Positions 37,379 through 44,599 of a stretch of 64,000 nt of DNA are shown piece after piece. How positions within the stretch are numbered: position 1 is the first letter of the stretch; each line of letters begins with the position of its first letter. Where the stretch lies: NCBI GenBank assembly GCA_022841625.1, contig JALHRD010000012.1, forward strand, positions 84,606 through 148,605. Reading direction: 5' to 3'. A program made the position numbers and the translations under genes. This DNA comes from Xanthobacteraceae bacterium (GTDB taxonomy: Bacteria; Pseudomonadota; Alphaproteobacteria; Rhizobiales; Xanthobacteraceae). The notes under the pieces are model-generated. The model was not told the origin of the DNA. It worked only from the letters and a program-made list of their open reading frames with translations, and made no database searches.

Positions 37379-38257
37379 ATGCCCGAATTACCAGAAGTGG
37401 AGACGGTCCGCCGCGGGCTTGCGCCGGTCATGGAAGGCGCCCGTTTCACACGAGTCGAGGCCCGGCGCGGCGATCTGCGCTGGCCACTGCCAAGGAATTT
37501 CGCCAAACGCGTCGAAGGCCATTCGGTGATCGGGCTCGGGCGGCGGGCTAAATATCTGCTCGCCGACCTTTCCTCCGGCGAGGTGTTACTGATGCATCTC
37601 GGCATGTCGGGCTCGTTTCACGTGCTCAATGGGCAGCAGGACAGCCCTGGCGACTATTATCATGCGCGCGCGAAACTCGCTGCGCACGACCATATCGTGT
37701 TCCATATGTCGAATGGCGCGACCATTACCTTCAATGATCCGCGCCGTTTTGGCTGCATGAAACTGGTCGCGCGGGAAAAACTCTACGATGAACCGCTGTT
37801 GCGTGCGCTCGGCCCGGAGCCGCTCGGCAATGCCTTTGACGCCGCCATGCTGGCGCGCGCCTGTCATGGTAAGAAGACGCCGCTCAAATCGGCGCTGCTC
37901 GACCAGCGCGTGGTTGCCGGTCTTGGCAATATCTATGTCTGCGAGGCGCTGCATCGCGCCGGATTGTCGCCGCGCCGTCGCGCTTCAACCATTGCGACGC
38001 GGACCGGCGCGCCCAACGATCACGCGGCGCGGCTGGTCGACGGCATCCGCGTGGTGCTGCACGACGCGATCAAAGCCGGCGGTTCGTCACTGCGCGACCA
38101 CCGTCTGACCGACGGCGCGCTCGGCATGTTCCAGCACAATTTCCGGGTTTACGATCGCGAAGGGCAGGCGTGCCCGACGCTGGGATGCAAAGGCATCGTC
38201 CGCCGCATTGCGCAGACCGGGCGGTCGACGTTCTTCTGCCCGGCGTGTCAGAGGTGA
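37379..38257 (+). CDS. mutM: Formamidopyrimidine-DNA glycosylase
   Basis: This 292-residue bifunctional glycosylase/AP lyase removes 8-oxoguanine. The catalytic Pro2-Glu3 is in [14 protein letters not shown]. The helix-two-turn-helix region is [19 protein letters not shown]. The C-terminal zinc finger is seen as CPTLGCKG followed by FFCPACQR. A frame open far upstream overlaps ubiE and is a shadow. The divergent ubiE/mutM arrangement is conserved in rhizobia, where an enoyl-CoA hydratase gene usually follows; here an island separates them. Confidence 0.96.
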   Translation: MPELPEVETVRRGLAPVMEGARFTRVEARRGDLRWPLPRNFAKRVEGHSVIGLGRRAKYLLADLSSGEVLLMHLGMSGSFHVLNGQQDSPGDYYHARAKLAAHDHIVFHMSNGATITFNDPRRFGCMKLVAREKLYDEPLLRALGPEPLGNAFDAAMLARACHGKKTPLKSALLDQRVVAGLGNIYVCEALHRAGLSPRRRASTIATRTGAPNDHAARLVDGIRVVLHDAIKAGGSSLRDHRLTDGALGMFQHNFRVYDREGQACPTLGCKGIVRRIAQTGRSTFFCPACQR

Positions 38258-38299
38258 TGCAGGCCGCGCACTTGATGGTAAGGAGGTAACGCCACGGCC

Positions 38300-38421
38300 G
38301 ATGCCTCTCCCGCTTGCGGGGAGAGGCATCGAGCGAAGCGAGCGGGTGAGGGGGTTCTCAGAAACTCAAAGACTGCCTTGCCCCCTCACCTCAAGCCCTC
38401 TTCCCGTCAAGACGGGGAGAG
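38300..38421. repeat. Palindromic intergenic mosaic repeat
   Basis: Three hairpins stand in tandem: a perfect 12-base stem at 38300-38311/38319-38330 with a 7-base loop, a perfect 10-base pair of arms at 38345-38354/38381-38390, and an 11-base stem with one wobble at 38398-38408/38411-38421. The CCTCTCCCG/GGGAGAGG and GGTGAGGGGG sequence style is that of dispersed intergenic repeats (RIME-like) common in Rhizobiales. The first hairpin could also terminate mutM transcription. Confidence 0.75.
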
Positions 38422-38476
38422 CGAGCATACCGAGAGCCGGCACGCTTCTTCGCTCATGCAGCGGTCACAAAATTTC

Positions 38477-38560
38477 TGCGGATACGCCTTGCATCGACAG
38501 CGTTCGGTTTCGTCGCGCTTATTCGTCCGGCGCGTTGCGCGTATCAACGGCGTATCCGCA
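38477..38560. repeat. Spaced perfect 12-base inverted repeat
   Basis: TGCGGATACGCC at 38477-38488 is matched exactly by its reverse complement at 38549-38560, with 60 bases between. Such spacing suits a structured RNA, a binding site pair, or remnant ends of a small element. No conserved gene lies inside. Confidence 0.5.
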
Positions 38561-38836
38561 ATCCGCTGCGCATAGCACGCGTCCAACGTTTGACAGTTGC
38601 CCTCGGCGAATAACGCCGCCTAGGAGTCTGTCTGGATAGTCGAAATGGTGAAACAAGAGAATCAAAAATCGGCCTGCGGCGCAGCTAACTTGCGCCAATG
38701 GTGTTCGGGCGATTCCATTTGTTTCAAAATTCCCGGTCCATTTGATTACTCGAACACACTACTAGCATTGTTCCGAGCCGCCCGGAACTTTGGCGCTGTG
38801 AATCAGTTGTTAACGCGGATCACGGAGAATGCTGCC

Positions 38837-39106
38837 ATGACACGCGATGAACTCCAGCGCGTTATTGATTGGGCAAGTACAAAGCTTGCCACGGGAGACG
38901 AGCCCCCGTGGTCTTGGTACCGCTACATGCAGCTTCGCGATGCCTTGGAGGCAATAACGGCCGGGATGGCCGTTACGCAGCCCACGGCAGATTCACCGGA
39001 ATCGGAACGCGGGCCGGAAAGCGGTCTCCGACTAGTGGGCTCAGCTGGTTCCCCAGATAGCACTCGACCCCGTCAAGCTGCGACGCCTGTAGTCCTGCCC
39101 ATGTGA
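38837..39106 (+). CDS. Small hypothetical protein
   Basis: This is an 89-residue ORF; GGAG stands ten bases before the ATG. The first ~45 residues (MTRDELQRVIDWASTKLATG, then PPWSWYRYMQLRDALEAI) look like a compact helical domain of real coding character. The remainder is Ser/Pro/Arg-rich and runs antisense through the end of the facing GIY-YIG-like gene, so the original C-terminus may have been lost. I do not recognise the family. Confidence 0.5.
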   Translation: MTRDELQRVIDWASTKLATGDEPPWSWYRYMQLRDALEAITAGMAVTQPTADSPESERGPESGLRLVGSAGSPDSTRPRQAATPVVLPM

Positions 39107-39332
39107 CGTACAGGGAGCCGTTCGCTCGATGCCGCGTGATGGTCGGATCAAGCCGGTGGGCCGCCAAGCGGTCGGCAATGATCCCTTGTCCGACCTTGAC
39201 CGTGCGACTGGGGTTACCAGCGTGCCAGATGATGTAGACACCCAACTTGGCCGTGATCGATGCCAGGTTCAGCGTGTCGAATGGACACCAGTTGGGGGTA
39301 TTGCCGCATTTCATCCAATTTACCGTCAACAT
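38973..39332 (-). CDS. GIY-YIG-like small protein
   Basis: This 119-residue ORF has an AAGGGAA ribosome site about six bases before the ATG. The core reads LGVYIIWHAGNPSRTVKVGQG, then ADRLAAHR and GSLYVTWAGL, which resembles the beta-hairpin and helix of GIY-YIG nuclease-like domains (GVYIIWH as GIY, VKVGQG as the YIG-type second strand). A later stretch LDGVECYLGNQLSPLVGDRFP includes a Glu that could be the metal ligand. The YIG motif is not literal, so nuclease activity is uncertain. Its 3' part overlaps the facing small ORF by 134 bases. Confidence 0.6.
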   Translation of the reverse strand: MLTVNWMKCGNTPNWCPFDTLNLASITAKLGVYIIWHAGNPSRTVKVGQGIIADRLAAHRLDPTITRHRANGSLYVTWAGLQASQLDGVECYLGNQLSPLVGDRFPARVPIPVNLPWAA

Positions 39333-39957
39333 CTGTAATTCCCTTCTGTTGAAGGATCACGCCTCCTCCTCCTCGTGACCCTGGCTGCTCCCCGTGCCCA
39401 AGATGTTGGGCACGGTGATTCCTAGTACCACAAGATGCATGATTCTCCGAATCCAGGGTTGAGGTGATTGCGGATGCAACCTATGAGTCCATAGGTTCGT
39501 TGGCCCCGCGCGTGCTCCATCTAATCCGGACGGCCGATTGCCTGACTCCCCTGCGTCCCCACATCGCGCCGATCGGTAGCGTGGATTCCGGGGCGCAATG
39601 AGCAGATTTGATCGGTTGTTACCGACATGAAACGCAGGCCTTTAGGTGCGTTGCAGCTCTATATTTTGTGGGTAGGGCCGCAGTGGACGCTCTCAGTAGT
39701 TGAACTTTACTTGAAATTAGCGCCTTTATCGGATACCGAAGGTGCGAATCGCGATTCGCAGGGCGCTTGCTGATTGACGCGGATGCTACCATATGTTAGC
39801 GGCGCCAGTTCGAATCGAAAATCCAAAGCGCTTTCGACTGCCCGTTCGGGCGGGAACTTGGGCGCATCACTTACACCCTTGGACTCGTATCTCTCCCGTT
39901 GGGAGAGCAATGTTGAGTTTCGCGCGTGCGGCAACTCACTAACTACAGGAGAGTAAC
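39333..39957. other. Gene-poor stretch with two hairpins
   Basis: These 625 bases have no convincing gene; short frames on both strands at 39707-39956 lack ribosome sites and family features. Two perfect hairpins are present: ccgtgcccaa/ttgggcacgg at 39392-39415 with a 4-base loop (in the leader of the GIY-YIG-like gene) and aacctatg/cataggtt at 39478-39497 with loop agtc. Either could be an operator or attenuator. The region probably contains promoters for both directions. Confidence 0.55.
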
Positions 39958-40164
39958 ATGCCGCTGACCCTCAAAGACGCCCTAGCGGTTCTGCCGGCGT
40001 CACGCCTTCCCAAAAAGGAGCTGAACGCTCAGGAACTCAAGGTTTTGACTAAGAAGTTCAAGGCTAAGAGCGCAGAAGAGCCGAAAAACACCGGTGTTGA
40101 GAAGGAAGTGGGGCCGCGGATGATCCGCGCCGTCGCGCAAGCTGCCAAGGTCGCCAAGAAATAG
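39958..40164 (+). CDS. Small lysine-rich protein
   Basis: This 68-residue ORF is preceded by a good AGGAG box (acaggagagtaac before the ATG). The protein is very basic (MPLTLKDALAVLPASRLPKK, then LTKKFKAKSAEEPKN and a VAKK end) and is probably helical. A nucleic-acid-binding role is possible but not shown. It is followed after about 100 bases by the gene pair at 40267-41383 on the same strand. Confidence 0.6.
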   Translation: MPLTLKDALAVLPASRLPKKELNAQELKVLTKKFKAKSAEEPKNTGVEKEVGPRMIRAVAQAAKVAKK

Positions 40165-40226
40165 ATGCGTACTGGCTAGCCGCTAACCACTTACCGTTGC
40201 ACACGCAGTAGCCACCGCTTAATAAA

Positions 40227-40263
40227 GAGAGGTTCCCTCTGGTTGTAGAGGGGGGAGCCTCTC
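40227..40263 (+). promoter_or_regulatory. Hairpin that sequesters a ribosome-binding site
   Basis: The 5' arm 40227-40240 pairs with the 3' arm 40250-40263: 11 consecutive pairs including one G-U, extendable to 14 with further G-U pairs, around a 9-base loop. The 3' arm contains the G-rich ribosome site (40250-40257) of the gene that starts at 40267, only three bases beyond the stem. It could act as a translational switch. No U-run follows, so a terminator is less likely. Confidence 0.55.
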
Positions 40264-40266
40264 AAC

Positions 40267-40860
40267 ATGTCCCAGTCCGACGCCGTCCGGCAAGCGAACG
40301 ATCTGCGCTACAGTCTCCACGCCATCCTGACCGAGGACATGGACTGCGTGGGCGTGGTTTCATTAGGCGCCTGCCACGATGTCATTGTTCATCTCCAACG
40401 CGACATGGACCGTCTGTATGCTGTGCATCAAACTTTGGTGCATCCATCGAAACACGTCGCCTATGCAGCATTTTGGATCAGGAAAATAAAACCGGTATCC
40501 ATGGCCTATCCGGCCACCAAGGTCTCAAGCGCATTGCAAGGTGGTCCTGCTGTCAACGACGCTGATGAAATCGTCGATATCAACGAGCGCATTTGCCTCT
40601 ATTACACCCTGCGACTTTTAGTGGCCTACGTCGTTCATGATCAAATCCCTACGCCGAATGGGATGTCGACGGCGGTCTTTGTCGATCGAATTCAGGCAGC
40701 TTTTGACCGGTATGTAAACGACGAAGAGCCTGGTCCTGCCCTTAGTGATCAATTCGAGTCGTTAGTTTACGATATGCGCTTTCGCACATTTGGACCGCAT
40801 CACGTAGTGCATGTGGTGAGTTATCTCCTGCGAGAGGCCGCCGGTCATGGAAACAATTAA
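40267..40860 (+). CDS. Unknown protein, first gene of a two-gene unit
   Basis: This 197-residue protein appears cytoplasmic and mostly helical, with His/Trp/Tyr-rich stretches such as HPSKHVAYAAFWIRKIKP and INERICLYYTLRLLVAYVV. No signal peptide, membrane segment or known catalytic motif is recognised. Its stop overlaps the start of the next gene by 14 bases, so the two are translated together and probably act together. The lower GC and codon choice differ from the housekeeping genes, suggesting transfer. It could be a partner or regulator of the DUF4062-like protein. Confidence 0.7.
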   Translation: MSQSDAVRQANDLRYSLHAILTEDMDCVGVVSLGACHDVIVHLQRDMDRLYAVHQTLVHPSKHVAYAAFWIRKIKPVSMAYPATKVSSALQGGPAVNDADEIVDINERICLYYTLRLLVAYVVHDQIPTPNGMSTAVFVDRIQAAFDRYVNDEEPGPALSDQFESLVYDMRFRTFGPHHVVHVVSYLLREAAGHGNN

Positions 40861-41383
40861 CGTGTTCTATTCGACAACCGAGGAGGAAGTGCTCCAGAAG
40901 TATCGAGGGCATTTCGAAGCGCGTTGCAAACAGGTGGGCAGACTATTGGATGTGCATTTCAACTTGTTGTATTGGCGCGAACTGGCCGGCGGCCTAGGCG
41001 ACAGCGCGCAAGACGTGATTGATAAGCAGGTGGAAGGCAATCATCAGATCTACTTTGGAGTGATGGCGACGCGATTCGGGAAAGGAACTGAACATGAATA
41101 TAGGCGAGCCGTCGAGGAGCACATCGCGTCGCACAAACCAGCCTTCGTCTCGTTTGGCTTTTGCGAGGAAAAAGTAAATCCCTATGCCATTGATTTGGAG
41201 TCAATGGCTAAGCTGAAGCAATTTCGATCAGATGTCGGCGACAATAAAAAGTACGGCAAGGCCAACCTATATTTTGTGTTTAGCAACAAAGCAGTCTTCG
41301 ACGAGCGCGTGGATGCGAACTTGAAGGCGGCCGTGATGCAGATAAGGAGCCGGGTTGCCGGAGGCGCGCGGGTCAAGATATGA
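40847..41383 (+). CDS. DUF4062/TIR-like protein, second gene of the unit
   Basis: This is a 178-residue protein. It starts METINVFYSTTEEEVLQKYR, like the first strand and helix of DUF4062/TIR-like folds (V-F-x-S-T/S). A LLYWRELAGGLGDSAQDVIDKQV segment follows, then the core strand with IYFGVMATRFGKGTEHEYRRA, resembling the D/N-IYIGIxxxRxG-T...E-E-xxA pattern of the family. DUF4062-type domains occur in bacterial signalling and antiviral proteins. No effector domain is fused, and the usual Ser/Asp positions are only partly kept (His before the Q-I-Y-F strand), so catalytic activity is uncertain. It overlaps the preceding gene. Confidence 0.6.
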   Translation: METINVFYSTTEEEVLQKYRGHFEARCKQVGRLLDVHFNLLYWRELAGGLGDSAQDVIDKQVEGNHQIYFGVMATRFGKGTEHEYRRAVEEHIASHKPAFVSFGFCEEKVNPYAIDLESMAKLKQFRSDVGDNKKYGKANLYFVFSNKAVFDERVDANLKAAVMQIRSRVAGGARVKI

Positions 41384-41389
41384 CCTCAT

Positions 41390-41480
41390 ACTTATGTGCT
41401 CTACGTTTGCGGCCCACTTTTCCATCGCCTCCAGCATCTCGTCCTTGTAGTGGTGATGGTCGTAACCTTTGCCAGCACCG
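41390..41480 (-). pseudogene. Possible phage-type integrase C-terminal remnant
   Basis: In one minus-strand frame the DNA encodes GAGKGYDHHHYKDEMLEAM followed by EKWAANVEHI. This closely resembles the extreme C-terminus of tyrosine recombinases of rhizobial islands (the GVYDRHxYxDEKRxALERWAxHV pattern). No catalytic Arg or Tyr is present in the frame, and nothing upstream in this frame looks like an integrase, so it would be a fragment. It lies at the right edge of the island, between the DUF4062-like gene and an alpha/beta hydrolase. Confidence 0.4.
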
Positions 41481-41573
41481 CGCCGCGATACAGCGTCGAG
41501 AAGAAGTCTGCGGATGTGCGGTTCGACCCGGAGTTTTCTTCTTCTGCCATGCAAATGCCCGCGTATCCAATTG

Positions 41574-42731
41574 TTATAGATTGTTTTTTCTTAACCATTC
41601 GGCGATTACGCCTGCAATATCATCGCTGTTTTTCTCCTGCATCATGTTGTGGCTGTTGCCGCGAATGCCGAGCTCGGCAAGCTTGATCCAACTCGGCTGC
41701 ACGCCGGCCTGATTGAGGAAGCGCACGATGCAGTGGTCGTAGGCGGCGTGATACGACGCCTCCGCGGTGATCAGCGCAATCGGCATGCGTTGCAGGTTCG
41801 GCAATTGCCGCGCCGGCTCGGCCTGCTTCCAGCAGGTGACGAGGTCGGGCGAATCCGGTTTGTCCTCGCGCACCCAATTGAGCTCGGACGGATCTTTAAT
41901 GGGCGGCGAGAAGGTGATCGGCAGCGGAGTCAGGCCATAGGGTAATTCTACGCCGCCGTCCTTGAACCAATCGGGCGCGCCGACAAAGCGCACGGTCCGC
42001 CCGGGCGGTCCATTAGGCTCGACCGCGACGATCGCGCGCACAAGGTCGGGGCGCGCCTCCGCGGCCAGCCAGCCCAACGGTCCGCCTTGCGAATGCACCA
42101 GCATGATCGAGGGGCCGATCTTGTCGATGAGTTGCACCATGGCCTCGTGCGTGAAGGCCACTGAGCCGGGGAACGCGACCTCCGGCAGGAAGCTGCCGAT
42201 GATCTGATGCGAAGCGGGGTCTTCTATTTCGCCGGTGCCGGGCCATTGATTGTGCAGCTTGGCCTGCGGCCAGAGGTTGTATTTCGCTTGCTGTAGATAG
42301 CGTTGCTGCGCACTTTCAGCGTCGGCGAAGCGCGGCGGGCCATAGACCTCGGGGACATAGGCCGAGCGGCCGCGGCCGGGCTGATCCACGACATAGACCG
42401 CGAAACCGCGGCGGGCGAAATACTGCGCCCAGCCCTCGCGTCCGTCGGATGTCCCGGTCCAATTCGCGCCGGAGCGCGTGCCGCCATGCACGAAAATGAT
42501 GGGATAGGGCTGGGTCTGTTTGGCCGGGATGCGGTACTCGACATACATCTGCCCCGCCATATGGGTCTTGCCTTTGATCTTGGTGGTCTTGCCGCCAATA
42601 TAGAAAAAACCATCGCGCGCGAGATTGAGCGGCGGGTTGTCCTGCGCATTGGTGGTCATGGCTGCGAATCCAAATACGGCGGCGAGCAACGCGATGCAGA
42701 TCGAAGGCACTATAGTGCGATTGAGTTTCAT
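41574..42731 (-). CDS. Exported alpha/beta hydrolase
   Basis: This 385-residue protein has a signal peptide (TIVPSICIALLAAVFGFAAM, cleavage near TNAQ). The alpha/beta-hydrolase core shows the oxyanion region PIIFVHGGTRSGANW, the nucleophile elbow LVHSQGGPLGW (Ser), and a late GNSHNMMQEKN that supplies the His. The ATG is preceded by GGGAGG. The substrate is unknown; similar exported esterases occur in many Hyphomicrobiales. It is divergent from the enoyl-CoA hydratase gene (118-base gap). Confidence 0.83.
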   Translation of the reverse strand: MKLNRTIVPSICIALLAAVFGFAAMTTNAQDNPPLNLARDGFFYIGGKTTKIKGKTHMAGQMYVEYRIPAKQTQPYPIIFVHGGTRSGANWTGTSDGREGWAQYFARRGFAVYVVDQPGRGRSAYVPEVYGPPRFADAESAQQRYLQQAKYNLWPQAKLHNQWPGTGEIEDPASHQIIGSFLPEVAFPGSVAFTHEAMVQLIDKIGPSIMLVHSQGGPLGWLAAEARPDLVRAIVAVEPNGPPGRTVRFVGAPDWFKDGGVELPYGLTPLPITFSPPIKDPSELNWVREDKPDSPDLVTCWKQAEPARQLPNLQRMPIALITAEASYHAAYDHCIVRFLNQAGVQPSWIKLAELGIRGNSHNMMQEKNSDDIAGVIAEWLRKNNL

Positions 42732-42849
42732 TGTTACCTCCCTGGGTGCCGGCATCCTAGGATAGTCCATCACGCCCGTCATGCCCGGGACAAACCCGGC
42801 CACGACGGAGTATGAGGGTTGATCGCGTTGTCGCTGCAACGAGGCTCAT

Positions 42850-43623
42850 ATGACTTACGAAAACATTCTGGGCGAAACCAAAGGGCGTGTTGGCGTCATC
42901 CGGCTCAACCGGCCGCAGGCGCTCAACGCCCTCGACAGCGCGCTGAACACCGAACTGGCGCACGCGCTCGCGGCTTACGATGCCGACGCTGGTATCGGCT
43001 GCATCCTGATTACCGGGTCGGACAAGGCGTTCGCCGCCGGTGCCGACATAAAGGAGATGGCTGATAAATCAACGGTCGACGCCTTCATGGGCGATTTTGC
43101 GGCTGACTGGCACGCTCCGGCAAGCGTCCGCAAGCCGTTGATTGCCGCGGTCGCGGGCTTCGCGCTCGGCGGTGGTTGCGAGTTGGTGATGCAATGCGAC
43201 ATCGTGATCGCCGCGGACACCGCGAAATTCGGCCAGCCGGAGATTAAGCTCGGTGTCGTCCCCGGCATCGGCGGCACCCAGCGGCTACCGCGCGCGGTCG
43301 GTAAGGCCAAGGCCATGGACTTGATCCTGACCGGGCGCATGATGGACGCGGCCGAAGCCGAGCGCGCCGGACTGGTATCGCGCGTGGTTGCGGCCGCGAG
43401 CCTGATGGAAGAAGCGATGAAGCTGGCCGAGGCAGTCGCCGCCATGCCGTTGCCGGCGGCGCTGGCTGCAAAAGAAGCGGTCAATCGCGCGTTCGAGATG
43501 CCGCTCGCCGAAGGCATCCGGTTTGAGCGGCGTGTGTTCCATGCGCTGTTTGCCACGCACGATCAGAAAGAAGGCATGGCGGCATTCGTGGAGAAGCGGC
43601 CGGCGCAGTTCAAGCACAAGTGA
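42850..43623 (+). CDS. Enoyl-CoA hydratase
   Basis: This is a 257-residue crotonase. The oxyanion-hole motif is [10 protein letters not shown], the second loop [18 protein letters not shown] holds the first catalytic Glu region, and [25 protein letters not shown] supplies the second Glu. It hydrates trans-2-enoyl-CoA in beta-oxidation. In rhizobia an enoyl-CoA hydratase gene commonly stands next to mutM near dnaA, so this is probably that gene displaced by the island at 38.3-41.6 kb. Confidence 0.92.
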   Translation: MTYENILGETKGRVGVIRLNRPQALNALDSALNTELAHALAAYDADAGIGCILITGSDKAFAAGADIKEMADKSTVDAFMGDFAADWHAPASVRKPLIAAVAGFALGGGCELVMQCDIVIAADTAKFGQPEIKLGVVPGIGGTQRLPRAVGKAKAMDLILTGRMMDAAEAERAGLVSRVVAAASLMEEAMKLAEAVAAMPLPAALAAKEAVNRAFEMPLAEGIRFERRVFHALFATHDQKEGMAAFVEKRPAQFKHK

Positions 43624-43789
43624 GACAATGGCGCGCAGCACGAGAACGATGCGATAACGCTTCCGGCCCGCGCCAATCCAGCGACCGAGTCGGTGAATTG
43701 GCGCCCAACCTAGCGGCGTTAACGCTGGCGGCGTCCGGTATCGCTCAGTTCGGGCAATTCCGTCGCGGGGGTGATATATAAGGACCGCC

Positions 43790-44599
43790 ATGCTCGCGCC
43801 CGAGGAACTCGAACGTTACGCCCGCCACATCGTCCTGCAGGAGGTCGGTGGTCCCGGCCAAAACGCGCTCAAGCGCGCGCGTGTGCTTGTGGTTGGTGCC
43901 GGCGGGCTCGGCGCGCCGTCATTGCTGTATCTGGCGGCCGCTGGCGTCGGCACCATCGGGATCGTCGACGACGATGCGGTGTCGCTTTCCAATTTGCAGC
44001 GTCAGGTCATTCACAGCACGCCGGACATCGGGGTAGCGAAGGTCGATAGTGCCGCCGCGGTCATCCGGCGATTGAACCCGCATGTTGCGGTGGAGTTGCA
44101 TCCGGTGCGGCTGACTGCCGCCAACGCCCTCGATCTGATCGGTCGCTATGACCTGGTCGCCGACGGCTCCGATAATTTCGCGACGCGCTATCTGGTTTCC
44201 GACGCCTGCTTCCTGGCGAAGAAGCCGCTGGTCACCGCGGCCATGGGTACATTCGACGGCACATTGACCACCATCCGCGCGCATGAGCGCGGCGCCGATG
44301 GTGCGCCCAATCCGAGTTATCGTTGTCTGTTCCCGGAGCCGCCGCCGCCCGGCACCGTGCCGGCCTGTGCCGAGGCCGGTGTGCTCGGTGCGATGGCCGG
44401 CATGCTTGGCGCCATGATGGCGCTCGAGGTGATCCGCGAGATTGTCGGCTTCGGCGAGGGATTGGTCGGGCGGCTGGTGATGGTCGATGCCCGCTCAATG
44501 CGCTTTGAGACGCTGCGTTATTCGTGGGATCCGGCCAATCCGTTGTCGGGATCGCAGGCAACGATCCACGACCTGTCGATTTACGCCAAGCCGGCGTAA
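43790..44599 (+). CDS. moeB: MoeB/ThiF-family adenylyltransferase
   Basis: This 269-residue E1-like enzyme activates the C-terminus of a ubiquitin-like sulfur carrier (MoaD or ThiS). The nucleotide motif is VLVVGAGGLGAPSLLYLAAAG, then DDDAVSLSNLQRQVIH and DGSDNFATRYLVSDAC. The zinc-binding CxxC pairs of E. coli MoeB are absent: YRCLFPEPPPPG keeps one Cys and the C-terminal motif reads SWDPANPLSG. The gene could serve molybdopterin or thiamine synthesis. Its end overlaps the convergent patatin gene by 19 bases. Confidence 0.88.
   Translation: MLAPEELERYARHIVLQEVGGPGQNALKRARVLVVGAGGLGAPSLLYLAAAGVGTIGIVDDDAVSLSNLQRQVIHSTPDIGVAKVDSAAAVIRRLNPHVAVELHPVRLTAANALDLIGRYDLVADGSDNFATRYLVSDACFLAKKPLVTAAMGTFDGTLTTIRAHERGADGAPNPSYRCLFPEPPPPGTVPACAEAGVLGAMAGMLGAMMALEVIREIVGFGEGLVGRLVMVDARSMRFETLRYSWDPANPLSGSQATIHDLSIYAKPA

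Larger units (their letters stand above)
38258..38836. other. Gene-free stretch after mutM
   Basis: These 579 bases contain no convincing gene. They hold a palindromic repeat cluster (38300-38421) and a distant perfect inverted repeat (38477-38488 with 38549-38560). The rest up to the small ORF at 38837 shows lower GC and no recognised tRNA or integrase site. An open frame of 64 codons upstream of 38837 reads into the small gene but has no family resemblance. Confidence 0.6.

Noticed and set aside
39707..39956. Short frames on both strands upstream of the Lys-rich gene
   Set aside because: No ribosome site and no domain; the two overlap each other.
38258..42731. tRNA gene as integration site for the island
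   Set aside because: I could not fold any cloverleaf or find the GGTTCGAATCC-type arm in this stretch.
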